A stretch of 64,000 bases of DNA from Candidatus Promineofilum glycogenicum (lineage in GTDB: Bacteria; Chloroflexota; Anaerolineae; Promineifilales; Promineifilaceae), in assembly GCA_016707605.1 (NCBI GenBank), contig JADJHJ010000003.1, positions 310,001-374,000 of the forward strand. The letters run 5' to 3'. Shown piece after piece: positions 20,399 through 28,535 of the stretch. Position 1 is the first letter of the stretch. Each line of letters begins with the position of its first letter. The translations under genes and the position numbers were made by a program. The notes below the pieces were generated by a model. It saw nothing but the letters and a program-made list of their open reading frames with translations, searched no databases and was not told the origin of the DNA.

Positions 20399-21226
20399 GT
20401 GAGCAAGATGACGAATGAAGAAGAGTCGGACGAATTGGACGAGTTGACCGCCGAGCCGCGGAAGCGCTCCCGCGCGCGCACAGTACTGCTTGGCCTGGTG
20501 GCGCTGTTGGTTGTAGCGATGGTGTTCCTGGCTTGCGCGGTGGGACGGCTGGTGCTGACGGTCAATGAGACGGCCGAGGGCGCAGCGTCGGCCGTCGAGC
20601 CGATCACCGATCGCGTGCGGCAGTTGCTCGTGCCGGCCACGCCGGTCATCCTGCCCGACCCGGCGACCATCGTGCACCAGATCAACGACCTGGCCCGCCT
20701 CGAGACGGCGTCGTACGAGATGGAGAAGGTCGTCACTGCCGATTCGGAGCAGGACGGGCTGATAGGCGCGCTGCTGGGCGAGTCGATGATCTTCGTCGCC
20801 TACGGCAAGCTCTACGCCGGGGTGGACTTCAGCCGCATGACGGCGGCCGACATCGTGGTTGTTGACCCCGATACGGTGCTGGTTCATCTGCCGGAGGCGG
20901 AGATATTCGCCGACATCCCTGTGCTGGACAACGACCGCTCCTACGTGGCCGACCGCGACACGGGGCTGCTGACGCGGGCCGACCCGGAGCTGGAGACGCG
21001 CGTGCGCCAGGCGGCCGAGGCGTCCATCCGCGAGGCAGCCATGAGCAGCGACATCCTGGGCCGGGCCAATCTCAATGCCCAGACCTACATGCGCAACCTG
21101 TTAGGTGGGTTGGGCTTCAGCGACATTCAGTTTACGTCCGAGACCCCGCCGCCGGCCGCGCCCTATCAGCAGGAAGTGCCGAAGGGATATTATTTGTTGC
21201 CGACGGCGACGCCTGGCGCTCCCTAG
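20399..21226 (+). CDS. DUF4230 family membrane-anchored protein
   Basis: About 275 residues. The GTG at 20399 is preferred because GAGG lies seven bases before it; an ATG three codons later is also possible. The N terminus is acidic and then basic (EPRKRSRAR), followed by one transmembrane helix (LLGLVALLVVAMVFLACAVG). The extracytoplasmic domain matches DUF4230: LARLETASYEMEKVV, then IFVAYGKLYAGVDFSRM and VLVHLPEAEIFADIPVLDN, with a C-terminal helix containing TYMRNLLGGLGF. DUF4230 proteins have no established function. It is transcribed divergently from the DUF503 operon. Confidence 0.8.
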   Translation: MSKMTNEEESDELDELTAEPRKRSRARTVLLGLVALLVVAMVFLACAVGRLVLTVNETAEGAASAVEPITDRVRQLLVPATPVILPDPATIVHQINDLARLETASYEMEKVVTADSEQDGLIGALLGESMIFVAYGKLYAGVDFSRMTAADIVVVDPDTVLVHLPEAEIFADIPVLDNDRSYVADRDTGLLTRADPELETRVRQAAEASIREAAMSSDILGRANLNAQTYMRNLLGGLGFSDIQFTSETPPPAAPYQQEVPKGYYLLPTATPGAP

Positions 21227-21229
21227 TGG

Positions 21230-21283
21230 CACAGGATTCTTATCCTGTGGTCTGCCTGGAAAGCACAGGATAAGAATCCTGTG
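21230..21283. repeat. 20-bp perfect inverted repeat, CACAGGAT type
   Basis: Arms 21230-21249 and 21264-21283 are perfectly complementary, each itself close to palindromic (CACAGGAT...ATCCTGTG). It lies between two convergent genes and could act as a bidirectional terminator. Confidence 0.8.
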
Positions 21284-21294
21284 CTACAGGCAGC

Positions 21295-21786
21295 TCAGCC
21301 CGCGTAATTCCACTTCAAATCCGGCAGCGTCAGCGTTGTGTCGGCGTTGCCCTCTTTGAGGATAAGGGCGTTGACCACCTCGCCGACGAGCAGGTCGTGG
21401 TCGCCGCCGGTGTCGAGCAAGTGGACTACGCGGCACTCGATGACCGCCGCCGCGCCCTCCAGCACCGGGCAGCCGGTGGCCGGGCCGGGCGTCCAGGCCA
21501 CGCCGGCCATCTTGTCCGGCTTCTTGGCCCGCGCCTTGGTCAACTGGCGGATGACGGCGTCGTCCTCCTTGTTGAAGATGTTGACGGCGAAGACGCCGCC
21601 GGCCGACACGACCTCATGGGTGTAGGCGATCTTCGACAGGGCGAACAGCAGCAGGCGCGGCTCGAACGAGACTTGGGTCAGCCAGTTGCCGACCATGGCG
21701 TTAACTTCATTCCCATTGCGCGAAGTAATGCTGTAGAAGCCGTAGGGCAGACGATGGAGCGCCTCTTTGATAGGATCAGCGGTCAT
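21295..21786 (-). CDS. Flavin reductase-like FMN-binding protein
   Basis: A 163-residue protein of the flavin reductase-like domain family (split beta-barrel, FMN-binding), with RLPYGFYSITSRNGNEVNAM at the N terminus, NWLTQVSFEPRLLLFALSK and GGVFAVNIFNKEDDAVIRQL. Such proteins reduce flavins for partner monooxygenases or act as small FMN proteins; the partner is not apparent nearby. GAGGAG lies about five bases before the ATG. The upstream gap is filled by a palindromic element. Confidence 0.85.
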   Translation of the reverse strand: MTADPIKEALHRLPYGFYSITSRNGNEVNAMVGNWLTQVSFEPRLLLFALSKIAYTHEVVSAGGVFAVNIFNKEDDAVIRQLTKARAKKPDKMAGVAWTPGPATGCPVLEGAAAVIECRVVHLLDTGGDHDLLVGEVVNALILKEGNADTTLTLPDLKWNYAG

Positions 21787-21824
21787 GGATTCTCCTCATA
21801 GTCAACGGATGTCTGGAGATTTGG

Positions 21825-21912
21825 AAGAAGAAACCACAGATTACGCAGATTACACAGATTTCAGAGGTCTTGTAATCTGCGTAATCTGTGAAATCTGCGG
21901 TTCTCTTCTCTT
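21825..21912. repeat. Palindromic element, CAGATTACG family
   Basis: The left arm is AAACCACAGATTACGCAGAT and onwards; the right arm is GTAATCTGCGTAATCTGTG and onwards, flanked by GAAGAA / TTCTCTTC ends. It lies between divergent genes. Confidence 0.85.
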
Positions 21913-21936
21913 TGAATCCCATTCTAGCAGACAGTT

Positions 21937-22629
21937 GTGAAAATCCCCTCTCGCATTCCCTATCTGCCGGCGGCGACGTTGTTGTGGGGCCTCTACGCCC
22001 TGGTGTGGACGCGGCTGGAGGCGAGTTTGCTGCGCGATGGGCTGCTGGCCGGGTGGGGGCTGGCGCTGCTGGCGCTGTGGCTGGCGGCGCGGGCGTTGGG
22101 CGGGCAGACGCTGCCGGTGGGGCGGCTCGTGGCGCTGGGCGCGGCGACGGGATTGGCCTGGGGCGCGGCGCTGGGGCCGGCGGTGCTGCTACTGATGTCG
22201 CTCAAGACGGGGCTGCACGGCCACGGGCCGGAGTACACGGCGGCGCAGATCGTCTGGGTGCTGGGCCAATGGCCGTGGTGGATTGGGGCGGGGGCGCTGG
22301 CTGGGGCGGGGCTGGGGCTGATGGCGCTGAGCTTGGCGCTGGGCTGGCCTGGCGGGCCTGGTTTCACTCGGCGGCGGTCAATCAGGGGGGCGCCAAGGGC
22401 GTGCTCAGGGCGCTCAGTTGGGCGTTGGCCAGGCGCAGGCGCTGGGCCATCAGTTGCAGGGTGCGGCGGCCGATGTCGGCGTGGTCTTCCAGTAGTTCAT
22501 GGTAAGCCTCGCGCCCCAACCGCAGCAGTAGCCCGTCTTGTACCGCCGTCACCGACGCCGAGCGCGGCGCGCCGTCGAGCAGCGCCAACTCGCCCACTAC
22601 GTCGGTCTCCAGAATCCAGGCCAGCGTGA
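21937..22629 (+). CDS. Small multi-pass membrane protein, C-terminus uncertain
   Basis: The GTG at 21937 opens a frame whose first 140 or so residues contain four hydrophobic, Ala/Gly/Leu-rich segments (for example LLAGWGLALLALWLAARAL), consistent with a membrane protein. The frame runs on past 22382 into the 3' end of the convergent transporter-HEAT gene, where its translation becomes Arg/Gly/Ala-rich noise. The true end is therefore doubtful: a frame break near 22350 or a long antisense overlap are both possible. No family is recognised. Confidence 0.4.
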   Translation: MKIPSRIPYLPAATLLWGLYALVWTRLEASLLRDGLLAGWGLALLALWLAARALGGQTLPVGRLVALGAATGLAWGAALGPAVLLLMSLKTGLHGHGPEYTAAQIVWVLGQWPWWIGAGALAGAGLGLMALSLALGWPGGPGFTRRRSIRGAPRACSGRSVGRWPGAGAGPSVAGCGGRCRRGLPVVHGKPRAPTAAVARLVPPSPTPSAARRRAAPTRPLRRSPESRPA

Positions 22630-25600
22630 CGTCGTCCACGTGTACGCGCAACAGGCCCTGGGCGACCACGTACATTGAATCGCCCGCATCGCCGCGGGCG
22701 ATGATGACGTCGCCGGCCGCGACGCTGACTTCCTCTATCAGCTCGGCCACTTGCGCCAGCACGCTGTCCGGCGTTCCGGTGAAGAATTCGACTGACTTCA
22801 GCAGGATTACCTTCTCGATAGTCGTGAGCATGGGCTTTACTCCTGAGGTGTCGCCTGGGGCATTCTCATCACTCGACCGAGCGCCGTCGGCTGACGCGGC
22901 GACGAGCGGATGGGGCGAGGGCAACGCGGCGGCGACCTCGGCGCGGAGGTCGTGGGAATCCTCGAAGCCGGCCAGGTGAATCGCACAGGCGCGCACCCAG
23001 GGCGGCAGCCACGCCTCGTCGCCGGCGATGATGGCCGCCAGGCGCGCCGGGTTGTCGGCGCGTGGTGGGCGGAAGCGCGCCGCCAGCCCCCGGAGACGCA
23101 CGGCCGGCGCTTCGGCGCTGACGACGGGTCTGATCCAGTCGCGCACCGGCGCGGCGACGTGCAGTTCGATGACTTCGGCGGCGTAGGCGATCTGTTCGCG
23201 CGTCGACCGCTCGTCGGGTGACAGGCCCAGATTGAACTGCACCTGGCGCATCAGGCGCGTGTCATAGGCGAAGGCCAGCCAGGTCAGGATGTTTTGGCGC
23301 TGAACGGCGACGGCCTGCTCCAGCGCCGTCGCCAGCAGGCGCACCGCGGTGGCTGCCCCCAACGATGCCGCCGGTGGACGGCGATCCAGTTCGGCCCAGG
23401 CGCTCAACAGCCAGGCCGTCCGCTCCACGTCAGGCACGATGCCGGCCTCCAGTTGCTTGGGCGTCATCCGAAAGCCGCAACGACAAAGCGATTGCAGCAG
23501 TTGAGCCTGGGTATCGAAATCGGGATGAGGCAATTGTTGCCGCAGGCCGGCTGCCGCGTCGCCGCCGCCGATGCGCCCGATGGTCTTGATCACCCGCAGG
23601 CGACGCGCGCGGTCGGTCGGCGCGGTGTTGAGAGTGGTCAGCAGAAACGGCAGCGCCGGTTGGCCGATGGCGACAAAGGCATCGGCCGCCGCGGCGGCGT
23701 CCTGTGGCGCATCCAGCCGGCCAAGAACGACCGGCCACAGCGCCGGCGCGCCGTTCTGACCGGCAGCATCCAGCGCGGTGTGGCGGACGCTGCGATCATG
23801 GTCGCGCAGTAGGCGGTCCCACAGTGACAGACTGTGGACTTCGTAAAGCGCGCCCAGCGCCGTAGCCGCGTTGGCCCGCAGCGCAGGGTCGGCCGACATG
23901 GCCCCCACTGTCAACCGGTGCGCCGCCTCGTCGCGGCCGATCCCGTCAGCGCGCCGCAGCAGGCCGACCAGCGTTTCGCGTTGGACGAGCGGCTCGACCG
24001 CGCTCAGCCCGGCCCACAGCGCTTCAGCCGCGGCGGCGTCGCCCAGCCGGGCCAGCGTCCGTTGCAGCGCGGCGCGAACGGCGATGTCCGGCTCTTGCGG
24101 CAAACGAGCGGCGACGCTCGGTAACAACTCGCTCAGGGCCAGGCGCTCGATCCATGCCGCGCTCTCAGCGCGCACCAACGCCGCCGGGTGGGCCAGCAGT
24201 TGCGCCAGGTAGACCGGCATCTGCCCGACCTCGGCCTCTTGCAGCAGGTCAAGGGCATAGAGGACAGAGGCGGGATTGGGATCGCGCAGGACGCGCTCGA
24301 TTTCGGCCGTGTTCACCGAGTCCAGGACAAGCTCATCCTGCGCCCGGAACAACCGCTTGCGCAGCGCTTGCTGCACCTGCCGCGGGTATTCGCGCCCCAC
24401 CCCCACCGCCAAAGCCAGCCAGAGAGCCAGTATCGCCAACAGGACGAGGGCTAGCTGAGTCTGGTTCAACCCCGCGACATTGATCAGCAGGAGCAGCAGG
24501 ACGCCCGCCGCGCCGATAGACACGGGGTAAAGCACGCCGTCGATGAGAGTCTGGACCCGCGTGCGAACCAGCGCGGGCAACGGCTGGTAGAGCACGTTGA
24601 GTGCCGCGGTGTCGGCGGCGTCGAACACGATGCGAAAGAAGTGGGCCAGAGCGGCCAGGACGAAGAGCGGCAGAGCGGCGGCCGAAAGGGCGCTCAACGC
24701 GGCCAATGGGACGCTGAAGAGCGACACGGCGACGGGCGTCAGCAGTAGAAAGAAACCCACCCCATAGCGTTCCAGCAGGCGCGAGGTCAGTGTCAGTTGC
24801 AGCACGAGGCTCAACCCGCCGGTCATGGCCAGGAAGAGGCCCAGGAAGCCGGCCAGGGCGTCGGTGTCGCCAAATTGAGCCTGCGCCTGGACGTAGAAGA
24901 GGTTGTTGACCACGTAGGCGCCAATCATGTAGACGCCAAAGAGGCCGAACAGGAGGCGGACGTAGCGACCGCGCGGAATCCGCGCCGGCGGTGGGGCGGC
25001 CCGGTCGCGCGGCCCGTCATCGGCCGCCAGCAGGTCGCGGTAACGGCGGCCGAGCATGAACAGGATCAGCCAACCACCGGCCAGCAAGACCGCGCCGACC
25101 AGCAGCAGGTTGGGCGTGCCGACCCAGGCCACCAGCGCCGGCACCAGCAGGCCGCCGATCAGCACCGCCGCCTGTTCGCCGGAGTTGAGCAGGTTGAACA
25201 GCCGCTTGGCCTGTTGAAGGGTGAAGAGGCGGCCGAGCAGGTTCCAGTAGATGGTCATGGCCAACGTGACGGCGACACCGGAGAGGATCGGCAGGCTGAA
25301 CACGGCCGCGCTCCTGAGCGGCGATTGCAGCGCCAGCCGGACCGCGAGCAACGTGACCAGCAACGACGTGACCCCGGCCATTGTCGCCACCGCCAGGGAG
25401 GCGCGACTGTTGAGACGGAGATAGGCCAGCGTGATGAGGGGGCCGACCAGGCTCAGGCCGATGTAGGTGTAGGGCAGGTCGTCGCCGGAGAACTCTTGCA
25501 GAAAGAGGGCATAGGCGGCGGTGCGAGTCAGCACGCCGGCGCCATTGAGCAACAACGCGAAGCCAAGCGTCCATATGACCAGGCGACTCTCGTCCGGCCG

Positions 25601-25639
25601 GACGTTGAACAGGGCCAGCAAACGCGCCTGGCGGGACAT
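22382..25639 (-). CDS. NTT/MFS-like transporter fused to HEAT repeats and a cyclic-nucleotide-binding domain
   Basis: A 1085-residue protein in three parts. Residues about 15-430 form a 10-12-helix membrane domain resembling ATP/ADP translocase-like MFS proteins (VIWTLGFALLLNGAGVLTRT; TIYWNLLGRLFTLQQAKRLF). Residues about 450-920 are Ala/Leu-rich helical repeats of HEAT type (for example ALQRTLARLGDAAAAEALW). Residues about 935-1085 form a cNMP-binding domain: FFTGTPDSVLAQVAELIEE, then IARGDAGDSMYVVAQGLLRV and DVVGELALLDGAPRSASV. The phosphate-cassette Arg (APRSAS) is present. The architecture suggests a nucleotide-sensing membrane sensor or transporter. Substrate and ligand are unknown. Confidence 0.8.
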   Translation of the reverse strand: MSRQARLLALFNVRPDESRLVIWTLGFALLLNGAGVLTRTAAYALFLQEFSGDDLPYTYIGLSLVGPLITLAYLRLNSRASLAVATMAGVTSLLVTLLAVRLALQSPLRSAAVFSLPILSGVAVTLAMTIYWNLLGRLFTLQQAKRLFNLLNSGEQAAVLIGGLLVPALVAWVGTPNLLLVGAVLLAGGWLILFMLGRRYRDLLAADDGPRDRAAPPPARIPRGRYVRLLFGLFGVYMIGAYVVNNLFYVQAQAQFGDTDALAGFLGLFLAMTGGLSLVLQLTLTSRLLERYGVGFFLLLTPVAVSLFSVPLAALSALSAAALPLFVLAALAHFFRIVFDAADTAALNVLYQPLPALVRTRVQTLIDGVLYPVSIGAAGVLLLLLINVAGLNQTQLALVLLAILALWLALAVGVGREYPRQVQQALRKRLFRAQDELVLDSVNTAEIERVLRDPNPASVLYALDLLQEAEVGQMPVYLAQLLAHPAALVRAESAAWIERLALSELLPSVAARLPQEPDIAVRAALQRTLARLGDAAAAEALWAGLSAVEPLVQRETLVGLLRRADGIGRDEAAHRLTVGAMSADPALRANAATALGALYEVHSLSLWDRLLRDHDRSVRHTALDAAGQNGAPALWPVVLGRLDAPQDAAAAADAFVAIGQPALPFLLTTLNTAPTDRARRLRVIKTIGRIGGGDAAAGLRQQLPHPDFDTQAQLLQSLCRCGFRMTPKQLEAGIVPDVERTAWLLSAWAELDRRPPAASLGAATAVRLLATALEQAVAVQRQNILTWLAFAYDTRLMRQVQFNLGLSPDERSTREQIAYAAEVIELHVAAPVRDWIRPVVSAEAPAVRLRGLAARFRPPRADNPARLAAIIAGDEAWLPPWVRACAIHLAGFEDSHDLRAEVAAALPSPHPLVAASADGARSSDENAPGDTSGVKPMLTTIEKVILLKSVEFFTGTPDSVLAQVAELIEEVSVAAGDVIIARGDAGDSMYVVAQGLLRVHVDDVTLAWILETDVVGELALLDGAPRSASVTAVQDGLLLRLGREAYHELLEDHADIGRRTLQLMAQRLRLANAQLSALSTPLAPP

Positions 25640-25752
25640 GTTATGGATTGGCGTAGCCAGGGTTTGTCATGGTTTGCCGGCCTGGAACGAAGAATCTAGC
25701 ATCACTGACCGGCGATTATAGGCCCGATGTGTGGGCTGACAAAAGCAATGCC

Positions 25753-26817
25753 TTAGCAGATGCGCGGCAACATCTCCCCGGCCAGCATATCCACGACGCG
25801 GGTGCTGCCGATGGCCGTGCGCAGCAGGACGCGGCCGGCGGGCGCGGCCTGCACGCGGCCGACGACCACCGCCTCTTCGCCGTAGCGCGTGGCCCGCATG
25901 GCCGCCAGCACGGCCGGCGCGGCCTCGGCGGCGACGAAGGCCAGCAGCTTGCCCTCGTTGGCCACGTAGAGCGGATCGAAGCCCAGCATCTCGCAGGCGG
26001 CGACGACCGGCGGCCGCACGGGGATGGCCCGCTCGTCGAGCACCACGGCCACGCCCGACTGCCGGGCGATCTCGTTCAGCGTCGTGGCCACGCCGCCGCG
26101 GGTGGGGTCGCGCAACACGTGGACGGCCTCGCCGCCGGCGGCCAGCAGCGCGGCGACCAATCCGTTGAGCGGGGCCACGTCGCTGACCACGTCGGCCTCA
26201 AAGCCCAATTCGCCGCGCGCGCCCAGCACAGCGATGCCGTGGTCGCCGATGGGGCCGGAGAGGATGACCACGTCGCCGGCCTGCGCCCGCGCCCCGCCGA
26301 TAGCCCGGCCGGGCGGCAGTTCGCCCACGCCGGCGGTGTTGATGTAAAGCCCGTCAGCCTTGCCGCGCTGGACGACCTTGGTGTCGCCGGCGACGATCTG
26401 CACCCCCGCCTCGGCCGCCGCGGCCTGCATCGACAGCACCACCTCAGCCAGCAGAGCCACGTCCAGCCCCTCTTCGAGGATGAAGCCGGCCGTTAGATAG
26501 CGCGGCGTCGCGCCCATCATGGCCAGGTCGTTGACCGTGCCACAGACGGCCAGCCGGCCAATGTCGCCGCCGGGGAAGACGAGCGGCCAGACGACGTGGG
26601 AGTCGGTGCTGACGGCCAGCCGGTCGGTGGCCACGGCCACTACCCCGGCGTCGTCGCCCGCGGCCAGGGCCGGGTTGGCGAACGGCGTCTGGAAGAGGCG
26701 GCCGATGAGTTCGTGGCTCATCCGCCCGCCGCTGCCGTGGCCCATGACGATCTTCTCGTCGTGGCGCAGGGGGATGGGGCAGACGGGGCCTTCTAGGTTT
26801 ACAGTGGAGTTGGTCAT
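25753..26817 (-). CDS. hypE: Hydrogenase maturation protein HypE
   Basis: HypE dehydrates the thiocarboxamide on its C-terminal Cys to thiocyanate, the source of the CN ligands of the NiFe-hydrogenase iron. The 354-residue protein has the PurM-like fold: MGHGSGGRMSHELI at the N terminus, AAGDDAGVVAV, SGPIGDHGIAVL and RDPTRGGVATTLNE. It ends in PRIC, the obligatory terminal Cys motif. The start ATG overlaps the HypD stop as ATGA, so the two are coupled, as expected for partners in a HypD-HypE complex. It is the last gene of the hyp operon. Confidence 0.96.
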   Translation of the reverse strand: MTNSTVNLEGPVCPIPLRHDEKIVMGHGSGGRMSHELIGRLFQTPFANPALAAGDDAGVVAVATDRLAVSTDSHVVWPLVFPGGDIGRLAVCGTVNDLAMMGATPRYLTAGFILEEGLDVALLAEVVLSMQAAAAEAGVQIVAGDTKVVQRGKADGLYINTAGVGELPPGRAIGGARAQAGDVVILSGPIGDHGIAVLGARGELGFEADVVSDVAPLNGLVAALLAAGGEAVHVLRDPTRGGVATTLNEIARQSGVAVVLDERAIPVRPPVVAACEMLGFDPLYVANEGKLLAFVAAEAAPAVLAAMRATRYGEEAVVVGRVQAAPAGRVLLRTAIGSTRVVDMLAGEMLPRIC

Positions 26818-28011
26818 GGTAGTGACGAGTGACGAGTGACGGGTGACGAGTGAAGAGTGGGCGAGTGCGGCGCGGTTCTGAACTCGTCACTCGTCACTCG
26901 TAACTCGTCGCTCGACAGGTGTCTTCCATAGCGATAGTACGCCGCGCACGCCCCTTCGGACGAGACCATCGTCGCCCCCAGCGGCGACTCCGGTGTGCAC
27001 TGGATGCCAAAGGCGGGGCAGTCGTGGGGCTTCTTCAGCCCTTGCAGGATTTGCCCGGCGATGCACAGCGGCGACTCCTGCGGGTGGATGTCGCTGACGT
27101 CCCAGCGCCGCTCGGCGTCGAACTCGGCGTACTCGGCCCGCAAGCCCCAACCGCTGGCCGGGATGAGGCCGATGCCGCGCCACTGCCGGTCGCGCACCTC
27201 GAAGACCTGCTCGAGGACGCGCTGGGCGGGGATGTTGCCCTCGAAGGTGACGGCGCGGCCGTAGGCGTTCTCGACCTCGTGCCGCCCGGCCTCCAGTTGG
27301 CGCACGGTGGCCAGAATGCCCTGGGCCACGTCCAGCGGCTCGAAGCCGGTGACGACGATGGGCACGCCGTACTGGGCGGCGATGGGCGGGTACTCCCAGT
27401 AGCCCATGACGGCGCAGACGTGGCCGGCGGCCAGAAAGCCCTGCACGCGGTTGTGGGGCGAACCGAGGATGGCGTGCATGGCCGGCGGCACGCAGACGTG
27501 GGAGACGAGGACGCTGTAGTTCTTCAGCCCCAGCGCCCGCGCCTGAACGACGCTCATGGCGTTGGCCGGGGCGGTCGTCTCAAAGCCGATGGCGAAGAAG
27601 ACGACCTGCTTGTCGGGGTTGGCCTGGGCGATCTTGACCGCGTCGAGGGGGGAGTAGACGACGCGCACGTCGCCGCCGGCGGCGCGGACGGAGAAGAGGT
27701 CGCGCCCCGTGCCGGGCACGCGCAGCATGTCGCCATAGGAGGTGAAGATGACGTTGGGCCGGGCGGCGATGTCGAGCGCCTTGTCGATCAGCTCCAGCGG
27801 CGTGACGCACACCGGGCAGCCGGGGCCGTGGACAAGCTCGATCTGCGGCGGCAGCAGTTGGTCGATGCCGTGGCGGACGATGGCGTGGGTCTGGCCGCCG
27901 CAGATCTCCATGATGACCCACGGGCGACTTCTGTCGCCCGACGGTGCGGCCGATCTCGCGGATCGTCGCCCCGACCAACTCGGCGTCGCGGTACTCTGTG
28001 ACGTACTTCAT
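26814..28011 (-). CDS. hypD: Hydrogenase maturation protein HypD, single-base frame break, repeat-derived tail
   Basis: HypD is the Fe-S scaffold on which Fe(CN)2CO is assembled. The true N terminus starts at 28011 (MKYVTEYRDAELVGATIREI) with GAGGA eight bases upstream. It then changes frame at about 27922-27924, where one extra base (GGG/CCC run) separates it from SPWVIMEICGGQTHAI. The rest, frame 26814-27911, carries GPGCPVCVTP, HVCAVMGYWEY-type ligands and the C-terminal Cys cluster (PLCIAGQIL, HDCPAFGIQC, GACAAYYRYGR). The break lies in a small hairpin (CGGGCGAC...GTCGCCCG). The last 28 or so residues (SDELRVTSDEFRTA... to the stop) are translated from the GACGAGTGAC palindrome and are not part of the HypD fold. 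Confidence 0.92.
26819..26917. repeat. Palindromic element, GACGAGTGAC family, hypD-hypE junction
   Basis: The left arm repeats GTGACGAGTGACGAGTGAC and the right arm AACTCGTCACTCGTCACTCG is its reverse complement. It lies within the annotated hypD frame and encodes the HypD tail. Confidence 0.85.
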
Positions 28012-28039
28012 ATGCAGTTCCTCAAGAGTCCACAGAATA

Positions 28040-28131
28040 AAGAGTATTGATCCGCAGATTGGGCAGATTAAAAGAATTCTCTTCTGGCAAAATCTGCCTA
28101 ATCTGCCCAATCTGCGGATCAATACTCTTAG
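28040..28131. repeat. Palindromic element, GCAGATTGGGCAGATT type, hypC-hypD junction
   Basis: The left arm 28040-28070 (AGAGTATTGATCCGCAGATT...) and right arm 28090-28131 (...AATCTGCGGATCAATACTCT) are near-perfect inverse copies. It separates hypC from hypD in the operon. Confidence 0.85.
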
Positions 28132-28138
28132 TCCGTGA

Positions 28139-28390
28139 TCATACCTCTGGCCCAAGTTCCTCTTCGAGGTCGGCGATCTCGCGCAGGGTGTCGAGCGTCG
28201 CCTGGGCCTCCTCTTCGCTGAGCTGGCTGATGGCGAAGCCGACGTGGATGACGGTGTAGTCGCCGACGGCCGCCTGGGGCACGTAGGCCAGACACGCCTC
28301 GCGCACGGTGCCGCCGAAGTCGATGCGGCCCATCCGCAGGCCGTCGGCCTCATAGATGTCGATGATTTTTCCGGGAACGCCTAGGCACAT
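28139..28390 (-). CDS. hypC: Hydrogenase maturation chaperone HypC
   Basis: An 83-residue HypC/HupF-family chaperone that shuttles the iron centre from HypD to the hydrogenase large subunit. It begins MCLGVPGKIIDIYE; Cys2 is the essential residue after Met removal. GTVREACLAYVPQA and GDYTVIHVGFAI are the usual beta-barrel motifs. AAAGGAT lies six bases before the ATG. Length matches the family. It lies between hypF and hypD, with palindromic elements on both sides. Confidence 0.96.
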   Translation of the reverse strand: MCLGVPGKIIDIYEADGLRMGRIDFGGTVREACLAYVPQAAVGDYTVIHVGFAISQLSEEEAQATLDTLREIADLEEELGPEV

Positions 28391-28403
28391 GGTTATCCTT
28401 TAT

Positions 28404-28535
28404 TAGTGGCCAGTGACCAGTGGTCAGTAGGTCAGTGGGTCAGTGGGTCAGTGGTCAGTCGTTAGTCGCTTTCCTACGCCACTTGCCACTCGCCACCCGC
28501 CACTCTTAATTCCTAATTCGTAATTCCCAATTACT
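28404..28535. repeat. Composite GTCAGTAG element, hypF-hypC junction
   Basis: Runs of GGTCAGTGGGTCAGT, then GCCACTTGCCACTCGCCAC and TTAATTCCTAATTCGTAATT. Pairing is less regular than in other elements. The part from 28448 encodes the HypF C-terminal tail. Confidence 0.7.
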
